Shown here: positions 10,857 through 21,700 of the stretch, one piece after another
Numbering within the stretch: the first letter of the stretch is position 1
Layout: every line of letters starts with the position of its first letter
Assembly (NCBI GenBank): GCA_000310025.1
Contig: FN649748.1
Span: forward strand, 3,027,895-3,091,894
Length of the DNA stretch: 64,000 nt
Direction: 5' to 3'
Source of the DNA: Ectocarpus siliculosus
Taxonomy: Eukaryota; Sar; Phaeophyceae; Ectocarpales; Ectocarpaceae
Program-made: the position numbers and the translations under genes
The notes under the pieces: model-generated
Seen by the model: the letters and a program-made list of their open reading frames with translations, nothing else
Database searches by the model: none
What the model was told of the DNA's origin: nothing

Positions 10857-13800
10857 CCTAGGCCAAGCACCCCCGCCGGTCGACTGGCACCCCGTGCCGC
10901 CCCCCCCGATCGGAAGACGTGCCCAAGCAGAGTTCGCACGGCTTCCGACACAGAGAGTTGCTTCTCGCCGCTAAGGCTCTGGCCCTTGTGTCGAGCCCCG
11001 TGTGCTGTGGCACCGCTTCCTCCCCCCCGCCTGCAGCGTTGATATAGAAGGGGGGCGGGGAGTTGAAAAAAAAAAAAAAAAGTTCTACGATGAAATATTG
11101 CCACACTCGAGTCGAGATGAGTGACACCTCATATGAGAGATGTTCACTAATGGCACTGCGCGTTAATGGTTCGTGACTAGATATATTTCAAATTCTTGGC
11201 TCGTAGGCGATGTCTACAATGTTGGTCCCGCTGCACACGCATCGTCTGTTGATCCTTTGGGGTCGTAATCCCCCTACCATGACTCGTGCCGTCCATCCCC
11301 ATGCCGTCGCTGTTGTCCACTTCACTGTGGCAACCTCATGAAAGCATTTTGTTGTTGATCGGAGGAGAAACGGACAAGAAACAGGCACCGTCCGCATGAT
11401 GCCATGCGTCGCTCCCGAATCACAACGTGCTATGACACATGGATGCTCACTTGCACGGCTCTCTCCTACGGAAACCTCTTCCATGATGCTCACGGTCCGC
11501 GACGGTAACTCCTGTTTCCACGGTCCAACATCGCCATCCCGGAAACAAAACACCTTCGTCAGACGGCTAGCAAAACCGACACCAGCCACATGTACAGAAC
11601 AGAAAAGTACTGCACCTGGCGGCGACGTCATAGTCCCCGTACTCCGAGCTCCCCACAGTGAGGCACCACCCCCTGAAGCCGCTCGCGCCGGCCACGTAGA
11701 GCGATAGCGCCTCGTCGTTCACCACGTAGGCTGGGAGGTCGGCTTTGTGTCCAACCAAGAGCTTGCATGTCCACGGGGGATAGAACTTGCTCGGGAAAAC
11801 AATGCAAAAGGCGTTCGACGCACGGGGTGTAAGGGTGCGGGTTGGTTGTCTGGCTGTGCTGAAAACAACGCTCCGTCCCTCCACAATTCCACAAAAACAA
11901 TGCTGGATTTAGTGAGGGAGTATACACACTTCCGTGCGGTGGTGTTTGTGCACGACATGCAATACAATACTGGACACATATGGCCGAGCACTGGGATGGA
12001 GGTTTCATAGACATGTGCCAAAGACCTTGATGATTGACGCACGCAACTTGTAGATACAGCCAACCAACACATGCGCAGCGAGAGCGCATCGGGGGGCGAA
12101 GGGCGTAGCTGAACAGCTCCAACAACGATAGCCTCATCGACGCACAAAACCAGAAACCTCCTCGACCAGGAATCACTTGCCAAAATGTTCACACTTTCTA
12201 TGGTTCAAATATTGTGAAATAGGCCAACGTTCAAGTCGCCTCCGTCTCGCCACCCTTCCCCTTGGCATACGAAATATAGATCATGGTCGGACTTGAGCCA
12301 AGCAAAAAAAATAGCACAAAAAGGCGCAAAACATATGAAGCGCATATGCTGGCCACTGCAGGGTGAAGCACAAGCTAGGAAATGCCGTGCGTGAAGTGCG
12401 TGCGCGCGTGCAGCCAAAAGCAAAATACATGTGTGTTGTCTACTAGGGCAGCGAACAGCTTGAAACACAAAAAACAGGTAAACTTACTAGCTAGGAGAGT
12501 CCGTGATTGCGTTCTGCCTCACTTTAGAAAGCGCTTGGTCCCAGTCGTCGACCGCCTGTAGGCTCTCCCTGCTTGTCACGTCCATCACGTACAGCACCCC
12601 CTCTGCACCCTGCCCAATAAGTCCGTGATGACAGGGCTGCGCCGTAAGCTGCGACCCGGCTACGTCCCAGAGGTGGAGCTTCACCGGCCGTCCCTGGGCA
12701 CCCGCGGTTGAGAAATCCGCGCAACAGACGCAGAATGGGTTGTTGCATATTTGGAACGGAACAACGGGATTCTGTACGCGTGCCAGAACGCCAATCGACG
12801 CATCGGCAGTAGAATGAGTGCAAGAGAGGTATTTTTTGTTTTTGTTTTTTTTCACTTCAAATCAGCGCTCACAGCACTAGTGCCGTTTACTCCACCCCGT
12901 GGTCACACAGAAGAGCCCCTCTCCACCCTCCCCTCTTGCGGTACTTTGCCTTCGATTTTTAATTCGAGAAGAGTTCAGCACTCTCTTCCCTCTGTATACA
13001 CACGAACTAGCGCTATCCACTAGGCCAGAAGCGGAAGCGAGAGAAAAACTCACTTTGCAAGAAAAGGTCGCTTACGCCGGGATTCGAACCCCTGACCTGA
13101 CCTCTAGAAGGTTTCGAAGATACCAACTAGACCACCGGGGCGACCGGCTGAGAGAGGTATGTATTGCGATGAGAGCGACAGGTACTTCCTGCGGTCAGCC
13201 GGAGGGCGAAGGAAGCAGGGGAACAGCAAACCCTACCGGAAAAAACTTGTCGAGCACAGGGCCTGGCCCGTTCAGACTGCCAGTGCATCGAGGCCCGGAG
13301 ACAAACTCCTGGTTTGTACTCGGAATCTGAAACTACAAAGTGGCAAGAGTTTCATCAGGAAAACGCCACGCATGTGCGCCCTGCCGGGGATAACCATGAA
13401 ATTCAAATATCTCAACTCAACTTCCTGCTCAGCTGCTGGGGACGGGGCTCGGGGAGCTCCTTATCGAAAGTATCATACACCTTCCCAGAGAACCGGGACA
13501 GCGCGTCACTTGCGTGTTCTACATTGGGAGTATTTCGTACTGTAGTTAAAAAATGGCTCAACTCTACTGCATGGGTTTGATGCGGTATTGTGAAGGAATA
13601 TTGCCAAGTCTGTAATCGCGAGGAAGGCACCTTAGCCGTCTGTGTTGAGGAATTAAAAATTACTTCTTTGTGCTATTACAAGCTCGCCACAACCGTCGGC
13701 AACATCAAGCAGCCGAAGGTTTATTACTGTAAAATCTACCCCAGTTCGCCGAAGTATTTCGCACGGCCTCTCCCTGACTGGGGACAGGTGTATGCGAGCT

Positions 13801-14269
13801 ATCTCGGCGTATTTCAACAGGCCACAAGTCACCAACCAGCTTCAACAAAATAACGCTCCTCGAAAATCATTGGAGTGTCCCCCCAGGCAATGGCCAGTTA
13901 CTATGTTTTTCGTATTTGCCGTGTTCTAGGAGTGGGCAGACCAAGAAACGAGGCGAGAAACCGGTGTAGGGTTAGAGTTGGGCATGATGCCAACCCGCCG
14001 GGCGAAAACAAATGAGAGAGACAACAAACACGGAAGAACGCAGTTCGAGAAGAGAGACGACGAAAAGTACCATCACCGAAACGGCACAGACCAAAGGCGG
14101 GCAACACAAAGGGAAGGAGACAAGGAGCCTCCGAACAATAACGACGCTACCAAGCGGGGCTAACCTGGTATGTACCGTAGGGGACCACGGTGACGTCGAA
14201 ACCCAAGGTCTGCACGTAGTCCTCTCGGAAAGCCTTGTCGCACATTCGTCTCACCAAGGACGTCTTCCC
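10857..14269 (-). CDS. Divergent Rab-family small GTPase (5' exon missing)
   Basis: The exons are 14269-14165, 12693-12488, 11789-11616 and probably 11030-10857, all with GT/AG borders and compatible phases. The first begins inside the P-loop (GKTSLVRRMCDKAF) and carries a switch I-like YVQTLGFDV. The second has KLHLWDVAGSQ (the WDTAGQE position) and GVLYVMDVTSRESL. The third has LLVGHKADL (the NKxD position), GFRGWCLTVG and EYGDYDV. The fourth carries a helix-like SVSEAVRTLLGHVF that suits the last GTPase helix. Rab proteins are membrane-traffic switches; Rab28-like members are the nearest I can suggest. Two key positions are changed: the catalytic Gln of switch II is Ser, and the Asn of NKxD is His, so nucleotide handling is probably atypical. 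The exon before the P-loop was not found, and no C-terminal prenylation motif is visible. A SINE lies in the first intron. The last exon's phase fits the following SH2 exon, raising a fusion model. Confidence 0.78.
12823..13160 (-). mobile_element. tRNA-derived SINE, copy 2, with target duplication
   Basis: The body is 12833-13150 on the minus strand and nearly matches copy 1 at 785-1103. Its A-rich tail is at the 12833 side and its B box complement GGATTCGAACC lies at 13080-13090. A 10 bp direct repeat AGAGAGGTAT flanks it at 12823-12832 and 13151-13160, the mark of target-primed insertion. It lies inside the intron between GTPase exons 14269-14165 and 12693-12488. Confidence 0.9.
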
Positions 14270-16886
14270 CTGCGGTATGGAACATTACGGCCCCAAAGGG
14301 GCATTGCAGACAGCAGTGCGCGCGGAGTGTGTGGTACAGATTCACGCATGCTCGTTTTCGACGGGAATGCATGGAGCGTTAACATGTAGGGGCCGACGCG
14401 CCCACCACCGGGGTGAAAGGTCGGTGGTCTACAGTTAAGGGACGTGGAACAAGACCAGGTGAGGGAAACCTCGCCGTCGCCAGGAAACCTACCGCTAGCT
14501 TAGAATGGGCAAACCAAGGTACGTGGAGTAGAATACCCCTGGCATGTAGAGACCTGCTTCGGGTATCCCTGCACACCCTTGCGGAAGTCGGCACAATCAA
14601 ATTTGTGATGTTTTCGGTTCCTGAACTCTTGTGGTTTCCCTTAATCCACTCATAGATCGTAAGGATACTCCACTCTTACAAAGGGACATTTCTGACACAA
14701 CACCCCCACCCCACAAAGACTGGTACTTGAGTGTGCTGTAGGTGACGTAGGATATCACACCCCCGAGCCCGATCGGTGCTCGAATACTCAACGACGAAGA
14801 GGCAAATCAAACCGTGCGTTTTCGGCAAGCTCTCGACGAGGTGGTCATGGTTTCAAGGCCGCCATTTTCGAAACCGCCACTCTTTCTCCTGTGGCGTAAT
14901 CGAGCTTTGGGATTTGGTCGACGGGGTATGATATCTTACGTTACCTACGGCGGTGGTGGTATGCCCGGTGTCGGCGAATCTTGTACCATCTTTCGTACCA
15001 GTATGATGTTGTACCCCACCCCACAACAAACAACAGTAGTGTGTTGCTGAAGATGGCAAAGCTCTGTGTTGTTGACCCTGCTATCACGTGCCATCGTGTA
15101 TGTTGTAGAATCACCGGAAGGATGTCATGGACTCGATTGCTGTGTATGACTTGACTGCATTGGAATGTCAAGTCCACGTTTTCGACATTTTTCCCCAGGG
15201 GGGGAACGGATTTTGGGCATTCAACGTTTAGACGGAAGAGCAGAACGACCAAATGAGATATGATGCGCCAGTCATGGTTGCACCAGATGAGATTGGGACA
15301 AAGAGCAAAGTGGGTCTTAAAGCTGTCGGTGTACATACACATGGCACCAGTTCGTGCTGCTGCATACAAACGCCTCTCCGCATAGAGATTTCGTGCCTTC
15401 AACTTGATGGGTCTCTGCGTCGGGCATGCGTGCGTCCTCCCTGTTCATGCTTTGTCAATGTGGGCCTCTCTTTCGATATCAATTCAACGCTGCTGTGCTT
15501 TGGTGATGGAGAGTACTTGCTCTCGTGACTCAATGCGGTGCATTCAAAAGTTCAAAAACAAATGTTCTGAATAAACAACGCGCCCCCCTACTCTCACATA
15601 CCGCCTTCGGAGCTCCGACCAGCAAAACTTTCAGCACGAGCTCGGGGCTTGCCCTAGACGCTTTCATGTTCACCCCGGCTTTGCCCTCCCCACGTGCCGC
15701 TCCAGCTCGTTCCCAGCGTGCACTCTCGCTCTACGACACACCATCTGCCAACACCCTTGCATCTCCAAGGAGGGGGCACGAAGATGGAATCAGAAATTCA
15801 CCATCACCTGGTGCTGGTGCTAAAATATAACCTGCGGGTGCCCCCCTCTGTGTGTGGCTCTGTGTTGGTGTGTCGTGTGTTTTTATTAATAGCATCGACC
15901 GCGCTAACCGGCTGACCAATGAAAAGACGTCAGTCTTCGTGCGGTTGAAAACACAAAACACTTCTATCTGCCATGAACTGGGACGCCGTGAGGGGGCAGC
16001 ATGGGGGAGGCTAAACTATCCTTCGGATCAATGACAGAAACAGCAGCAACAACAGAAGAAAACTGGTCGCGTCTACCAAGACCTTGTATACTCTAGTTCG
16101 TTTAGTAGTACTTTCACCATCATCCTCCTTGTTTTCGCTACCATCCTTCTGATCCTCATTTTGACAAGAATCTCTGGGTAGTTCTTCACGAGCCCTACGT
16201 TTTTTGTTTTGGGGGAGATCATCTGGCTCAAACCCTTGCTCTCTTGTCTTCCACTCCTCCATGTTTTCCTCCTCCATCGTCGTCTTCGTCCTCCTTTCTT
16301 CCCTTTCCCTTTCCTTCGTCTCCGTCACTCCTAAAAGATCTACCCTCATTACTATCGTTGTCGCAGAGATCCCAACCGATTGGCCCTGGTGGAAGCTGGT
16401 CGATCAGTAGCCCATGTAGCCCATGTGTGTGGTGTGTGTGGTGTGTCCACGACCATGAGATATTTACTGTAGACTACACGTGTAGGACGGACCACTTATA
16501 TTATGGGTGACCTTTTCTCCCCTCTCTATTTGCTTAGACTCACACGCGCCGCCCGCGAGAACAAATCACTCCCCTCCCCGTCTCCACCAGTCAGTGCTCT
16601 CGAGGCCATCCAATTGTTCGCAGATCGCTACATGAGAGGTTCTCCTCCCGCCTCCATCGTTGGGATCCTCCTCTCATACCTGTTCTAGTGTCGTATTTGG
16701 AGATATGCAGCAACCGCTTGCGATAATTTGATCAAAATCAGTGAATCTCACATTCTTATCACTGCAGGAAATATATTTCCGGATCGGCTTGGCGGGTAAT
16801 ATAGCGGCGGATATGCCTTACAATTTGCATCTTCGGTACAGTATCTACGTGCGGGCATAGCTCTGGGCTATCTTATGTTGAGGTAG
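14270..16886. other. Mostly non-coding; one charged ORF of unknown status
   Basis: The missing first exon of the minus-strand GTPase may lie here, but I could not identify it. A minus-strand open frame at 16349-16011 is rich in Glu, Lys and Arg (runs such as TKEREREERRTKTT). It could be an exon or chance low complexity. Otherwise I see only the inverted repeat described at 14739-14950. Confidence 0.4.
14739..14950. repeat. Imperfect inverted repeat, MITE-like
   Basis: GTAGGTGACGTAGGATATCA near 14739-14758 is matched, with about three differences, by the reverse complement of the stretch ending CTTACGTTACCTAC near 14950. The arms are about 26 bp with about 160 bp between them. I see no certain target duplication, so a small DNA transposon remnant is only a suggestion. 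Confidence 0.4.
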
Positions 16887-17150
16887 TGTAATGGTATAGA
16901 CACGCGTAGCAATCCCTGAAGACGCTTCCTTGGTGAAGACTCACTTGTTGATTCATCTCGCTCTTTGGGTAACAGCAGTGCATGCTGATTCCTTGCTCTC
17001 TGTGGTAGACTGAGCATTTCGGGGCAGACCAGCTCCCTCTGACAGGGACTACAAAGGTCCTGTCCCCTGCTTTATCCTTCAATCGGGAGTTACATCTCCC
17101 GCACTTTCCTCTGGGCATTAGCCCGCACTACCGTTGGTACTTTCCTAACA
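16887..17150 (-). mobile_element. Solo LTR, diverged relative of the intact element
   Basis: The 264 bp segment begins TGTAATGGTATAGACACGCG and ends CCTAACA. It follows the order of the 268 bp LTRs at 17969 and 31187: TGTA.TGGTAT..CACGCGT, CTCACTTGTTG, AACAGCAG, GTCCCCT.CTTT..ATCCTTC, GAGTTACATCTC. Termini are TG...CA. Flanks are GTAG and GTCG, a target duplication with one mismatch at best. There is no internal domain nearby, so this is a recombined solo LTR from an older or related family. Confidence 0.75.
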
Positions 17151-17964
17151 GTCGGTTGACCGACTCATAGAATCCACCCCAGGCTTAGCCACGGCTAGGC
17201 GTTTGGTTCTGTAGATCAAGGTGGGTATCGATGTAATTTTCAACAGAAGTTGCCTCTATAGTTGAAGCAAAAGTAGGTTGCTTCCGGTGCACCATTTGCA
17301 TTATTTACTGCTGCTGCTGCTGCTGTGGTGGATGGAACACGAAGGCGTTAGTTTAGGCTGCAGGTGGTTTCTCGCAAGATCTGTGAATCATCAACTGCTT
17401 GCTGCGTGAACACTGCTCATAAGCCCACCTAAAGCCAACGTTTCTCTTTTCTGTCATACAATGGCGGCTGCTGATGTGGTCTATAAAACAGACCTTTCTA
17501 CATGTAGACATTGCAGCATACTGGAAATAGAGTCACTTCATTCACTCTTGCGAAGCACTGACCCCGCTATTGGGGAACACCGGCAAGAGAGACCTTGCTG
17601 AAGCATCACTCCACCGCCTGCAAGACTTCTTCACAAAAGATTTCGATGCGCGTCCAAACTACACACCTTCCTTCCCCCTTGGGGGGTCGTTCATACTCTG
17701 TAGTGTTGGAGGTAGGTTGGGTAGGGGTTGGGGTGAACAGTCCGGACAAAAGTAATGTCTTGGAGTAGCGAAACATGTTATGCAATTGACACACAATGTT
17801 TGATTTTGAGCCCCGCTGCAATTGGTTGTGAAGCGTGGCGTGAATATTTCATACCAGGGGGTTGAGGGGCCCCGCCGCCCTCAGTGGGCGCCGGGGCCCG
17901 AATCGCAAACCGAAGGTAGTTAAATTGATTGATTGGAAATTCTAAGATGTGTGTTATGTTGGGG
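17151..17964. other. No gene recognised
   Basis: This lies between the solo LTR and the intact element. It contains a short (GCT)n run near 17310 and open frames without domain or splice support. Confidence 0.5.
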
Positions 17965-17968
17965 TATG

Positions 17969-18236
17969 TGTAGTGGTATGCACGCGTGATGAGGTCTGGT
18001 TGACCCGTGAAGAAGAACTCACTTGTTGTTACTCTTGTAGAACAGCAGCAGCAGTAGCTGTTGCCTTGGGTATCGGTAGGAATGACACCAAGGGGCACAG
18101 GATCCTCTGCACAAGCAGGGGCTACTAGATCATGTCCCCTACTTTTTATCCTTCCGCGGAGAGTTACATCTCTCCGCGCCTTCTAGAAGGAACCAAGCTC
18201 TTCTATGTTCCGTCTACACATCTGAATCCTATAACA
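17969..18236 (-). repeat. 3' LTR
   Basis: 268 bp, starting TGTAGTGGTATGCACGCG and ending CCTATAACA on the plus strand. It is identical by eye to 31187-31454. An inverted CCGCGGAGAG...CTCTCCGCG hairpin lies inside. It is preceded by TATG (17965-17968). Confidence 0.95.
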
Positions 18237-18240
18237 CTAG

Positions 18241-18248
18241 CCCACCCT
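18241..18248 (-). promoter_or_regulatory. Polypurine-like tract
   Basis: AGGGTGGG on the minus strand lies a few bases upstream of the 3' LTR, the place where plus-strand DNA synthesis is primed in LTR elements. It is short and imperfect. Confidence 0.5.
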
Positions 18249-18795
18249 GGAGGTTCTCATACGCAGATACTGTAAAACCTCGAGTCTTGACAAGCAATTG
18301 TCGAGTCTCTAAATGAAAGTATCGAGGATGTGGAGCTCCAAAACAGCACAATTCACCCTCCCACACCTCTCACTCGATGAGTCGCAAGACCATCGTTTGA
18401 CTTCTAAAACGACAAAAAGACACAGACAGGAAGGAACTGACGGGGCTAAGAAAAGCCTACGACGACCGGAAGAAGATCGGAACCAAAGAAAGGAAGACAC
18501 AAAAAAAGGAAGAAAAACAGAAAAGAAAACAAAGGTCGTCAAAACGACAAAAAAGAAAGGATCACTGTAGGAACCACAACAAGACCGGTATCGTAAGAAA
18601 ACGACAAGATACGCCATTCACGCAGTCGCCACGGCAGTGTAGAAGGGGCATCAATGGGCGCGAAACACCTACAGGTCGTGACCAAACGCTAAAGGCACAA
18701 AATAAAGCGAGGAGAAAGCGAAAACCAACCAAGGCTAAAAAGCAACCCAAACAACGCTGAAAACAACAGAAAGCCAAGACAACTAGCACGTCGTC
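18249..18795 (-). other. 3' non-coding part of the retrotransposon
   Basis: This lies between the pol stop (TAA at 18798-18796) and the polypurine-like tract. It is A-rich on the plus strand with no domain in any frame. Confidence 0.6.
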
Positions 18796-21700
18796 TTAAT
18801 GGGGGCGCGCCACGTTATCAGGCAACGAATCAGCCCCGGGGTCACCACGCGACATGTCGACGTTGCGAAGGATCCCCTTAAAAAGGGCACTGCCGCTGTG
18901 AACTTGAAGGCACCAGGATCCGGAGACGGCGGTTTCAGCGGTGGAGTAGCGAACATCAGGAAGGGCGAGCTTGACAGGGCCAGGATCGTCCAAGAAGCGG
19001 ACGACGTAGAAGTCGGACGGTAGAGGCGGTCCAGTAATCTTGCCCAACCACCAGAATCCATCGCGAGCTTTGTACCAGAAGAAGGCGCCTGCAGGTAGCG
19101 GAGTATTGGCGAAGCGACGGTCCCAAGTTGAACGAGAGACGAGCGAATAACCCGAAGGCAAAGCTCGCTCCCCTTTAGCGCGCGCCATCTCGCGGGTGGC
19201 CGCACCAATACGCATCGCCCGATAGCGACGATTCGTTTGGCGATGTTGATCAGGCGAACCCGTCCAGTACCGGAGAATGTGGGGCTTGGAATGCTGGAGG
19301 TCCATCTCACGTTCCCAAGAAGGACGAAGAAGACCTTTCCAATGCGTTTGGTATAAAACAGCGATGGTGCCACCACGGCCACGAACAGACTGATGGCCAC
19401 TAATGCGGTCAACCTCGAGACGTTCGACCGGAGTCGACACGTCGTCTTCCGCAACATGGTAGGGAGGAGATTTATTCGCATAGGAGTTTAGCACATACGG
19501 TGTAAGGCCGGCAGGCAGGAACCGAGGCAAGTCTTCAGTGTCATGCGGATTAGCGCAAGGCTTGCAACGCGCAACTGACACACGGTTTTTCGAGTCCGGA
19601 CCCGGCAGATCCGATGGAAGGTCCAAATACAGTAATTTGGAAGCCAGAGGACAACCGTCGGGAGCGTCAGGACACGGACCCACGGCCAAGATCTTGAACG
19701 GACCAGTCCACAGGAAAGACAACTTAGCCTTGAGGACCTTGTCATCCGTGCCTGAACGAACACCTTGGCGAATGGTAGATTCGGTGTTGTACACCCAAAC
19801 CCATCCACCGACGGTGTATGAGGGGACCTTGCGCAAAGCATCCGATAGGGCGGAGTTACGCCGCTCAATCCTCGAAACGGACAGGTTGTGCTGTTCGCGA
19901 ACTAAATCGTAAGAACGACGTTGGCGATCAGCAGCCAGATCGCAATACTCAAGTTGATCGCGATGCAAGCTTTGGTGGCCTCGAGCATATGGATGCTCAA
20001 AAACCGTCATCGGCATGCGTGGCAGTCGGTTCATATGCACCTCGTTGGGCGCCAAACCAGTAGCGGCACTAAGCGAATTGTTGTAGGCAAACTCAACGTG
20101 CGGCAAATGAATGTCCCAATCATCTTGCCTCTCATTGACGACCATAGCCAACATCTGAGCCATAGTGTGATTGACGCGCTCCACACCCCCATTGCCGTTG
20201 GGATGGTAAGAGCTGGTAGCCACTTTGCGTATAGCCAGACGGGCGTATACAGCCTGCGACAGTTTGGAACAAAACTGAGAGCCATTATCAGACAAGAGAC
20301 TCAAAGGGCAACCCCATAAAGGGATATACCGATTGACAAGTACGTCAGCGGTGCCTTCGGCGGTGAATTCTGCAGCCGTAACCGCGTACATGTCAGCACG
20401 GCGGCTGAAACGGTCAGTGAAAAGCAGAATATATGTGTTTCCGCGCGGTGTCAACGGGAGGGGACCGAAATAATCGACGCTCACCGATACACCAGGGCCC
20501 GAAGGCAGCGGAAGGCACAAAGTAGGCCATCGAGGCGTTTGACGAGATGACTTGCGAGCTTGGCATCGCAAACAATGCCGTACCCACCACTTCGTGCAAA
20601 CACTCATGCCAACCCACCAATAAAAACGTTCCAGCATGCTAAGCGTGCGAGCGGCACCGAGGTGGCAGGATGCATCAGCGTGACAGGCTTGCATGATCCA
20701 CGGACGCATGAGCATGGGAACATAAATCCGAATGGGTTCGTCGTTGAGAAGGCGAGCAGCACGCCCGCCAGGACGTGTGGTCGTAGACGACGGGGGCGCT
20801 GTTTGCTTGCGAACAAGCAAGACCAAACCATCATCGTCAACATGTAACCGGCCTTTGTTAGACAGGTCACGAATCTCCGACAGAGGGGGTCGACGAGCGG
20901 ACGGAAGATGATCCAGGAAATCCGGAGGGAGAGCCGAAGGCCGACCCAGAAGGATGAAACGAATAGCTGCATCACAAACAGGTTCGTTACGTTGCTCGCG
21001 AGCCCAATCAGCATGCGAGAAACGTTCGACAGACGCCCGGAAGGCTAAATCTGCCGAGGAATGTAAAGCCGCCTCAATAGAAGAGGGGGCCGATTCCTGA
21101 GGCTCCGGCTGCAATCCACCCGAAGGCAGAGTAGCAGCGGAAACCGAAGACGAAGGCGTACAAGTGGTCGAAACCAAATGCGTCGAAGATTCCGAAGAAT
21201 CGGGAGCAGCAGAAGACTGCTGGGCAGGAGCAACCGAAGTCGCAGGATGCGTCGAAGACGCAAGATCCCTTCCACGAGCCAGAGGCGTATGGAGGTCTGG
21301 GATCGAAGTGTCAGCACCAGGAGCCGAAACCAACCTGGTCAAAACGGGGGGCGCCGTCGATGCTGATTGTGCAGGCCGGGAACGTCGAAACGATCTGGGC
21401 GAAGCGGAAATCCGAGTACGAGCAGGCGGGTCCTCAGAGAAACCATAATCCACGGGCGGGAGGGGCGTGCCTGCCACAACCGCCGTGCGACGGCGAGTTC
21501 GCGTGGAAATTAGTTGAGTAGGGTCGAGAGTCCGTCGTGATGCTGCAGTCGGCGAGACGGCCGGCGAAGACTCGGGCTCGAGAGCCAAAATGTCCTCCAC
21601 CGAAGAATGTAAGGAGCCAGACCAATCGAGGGTCCTGCCACACAGGCGTCGTAGCGAAGGAGACAACCCGCGGGAGTTGTTAGACGGCCAGGGTGCGATG

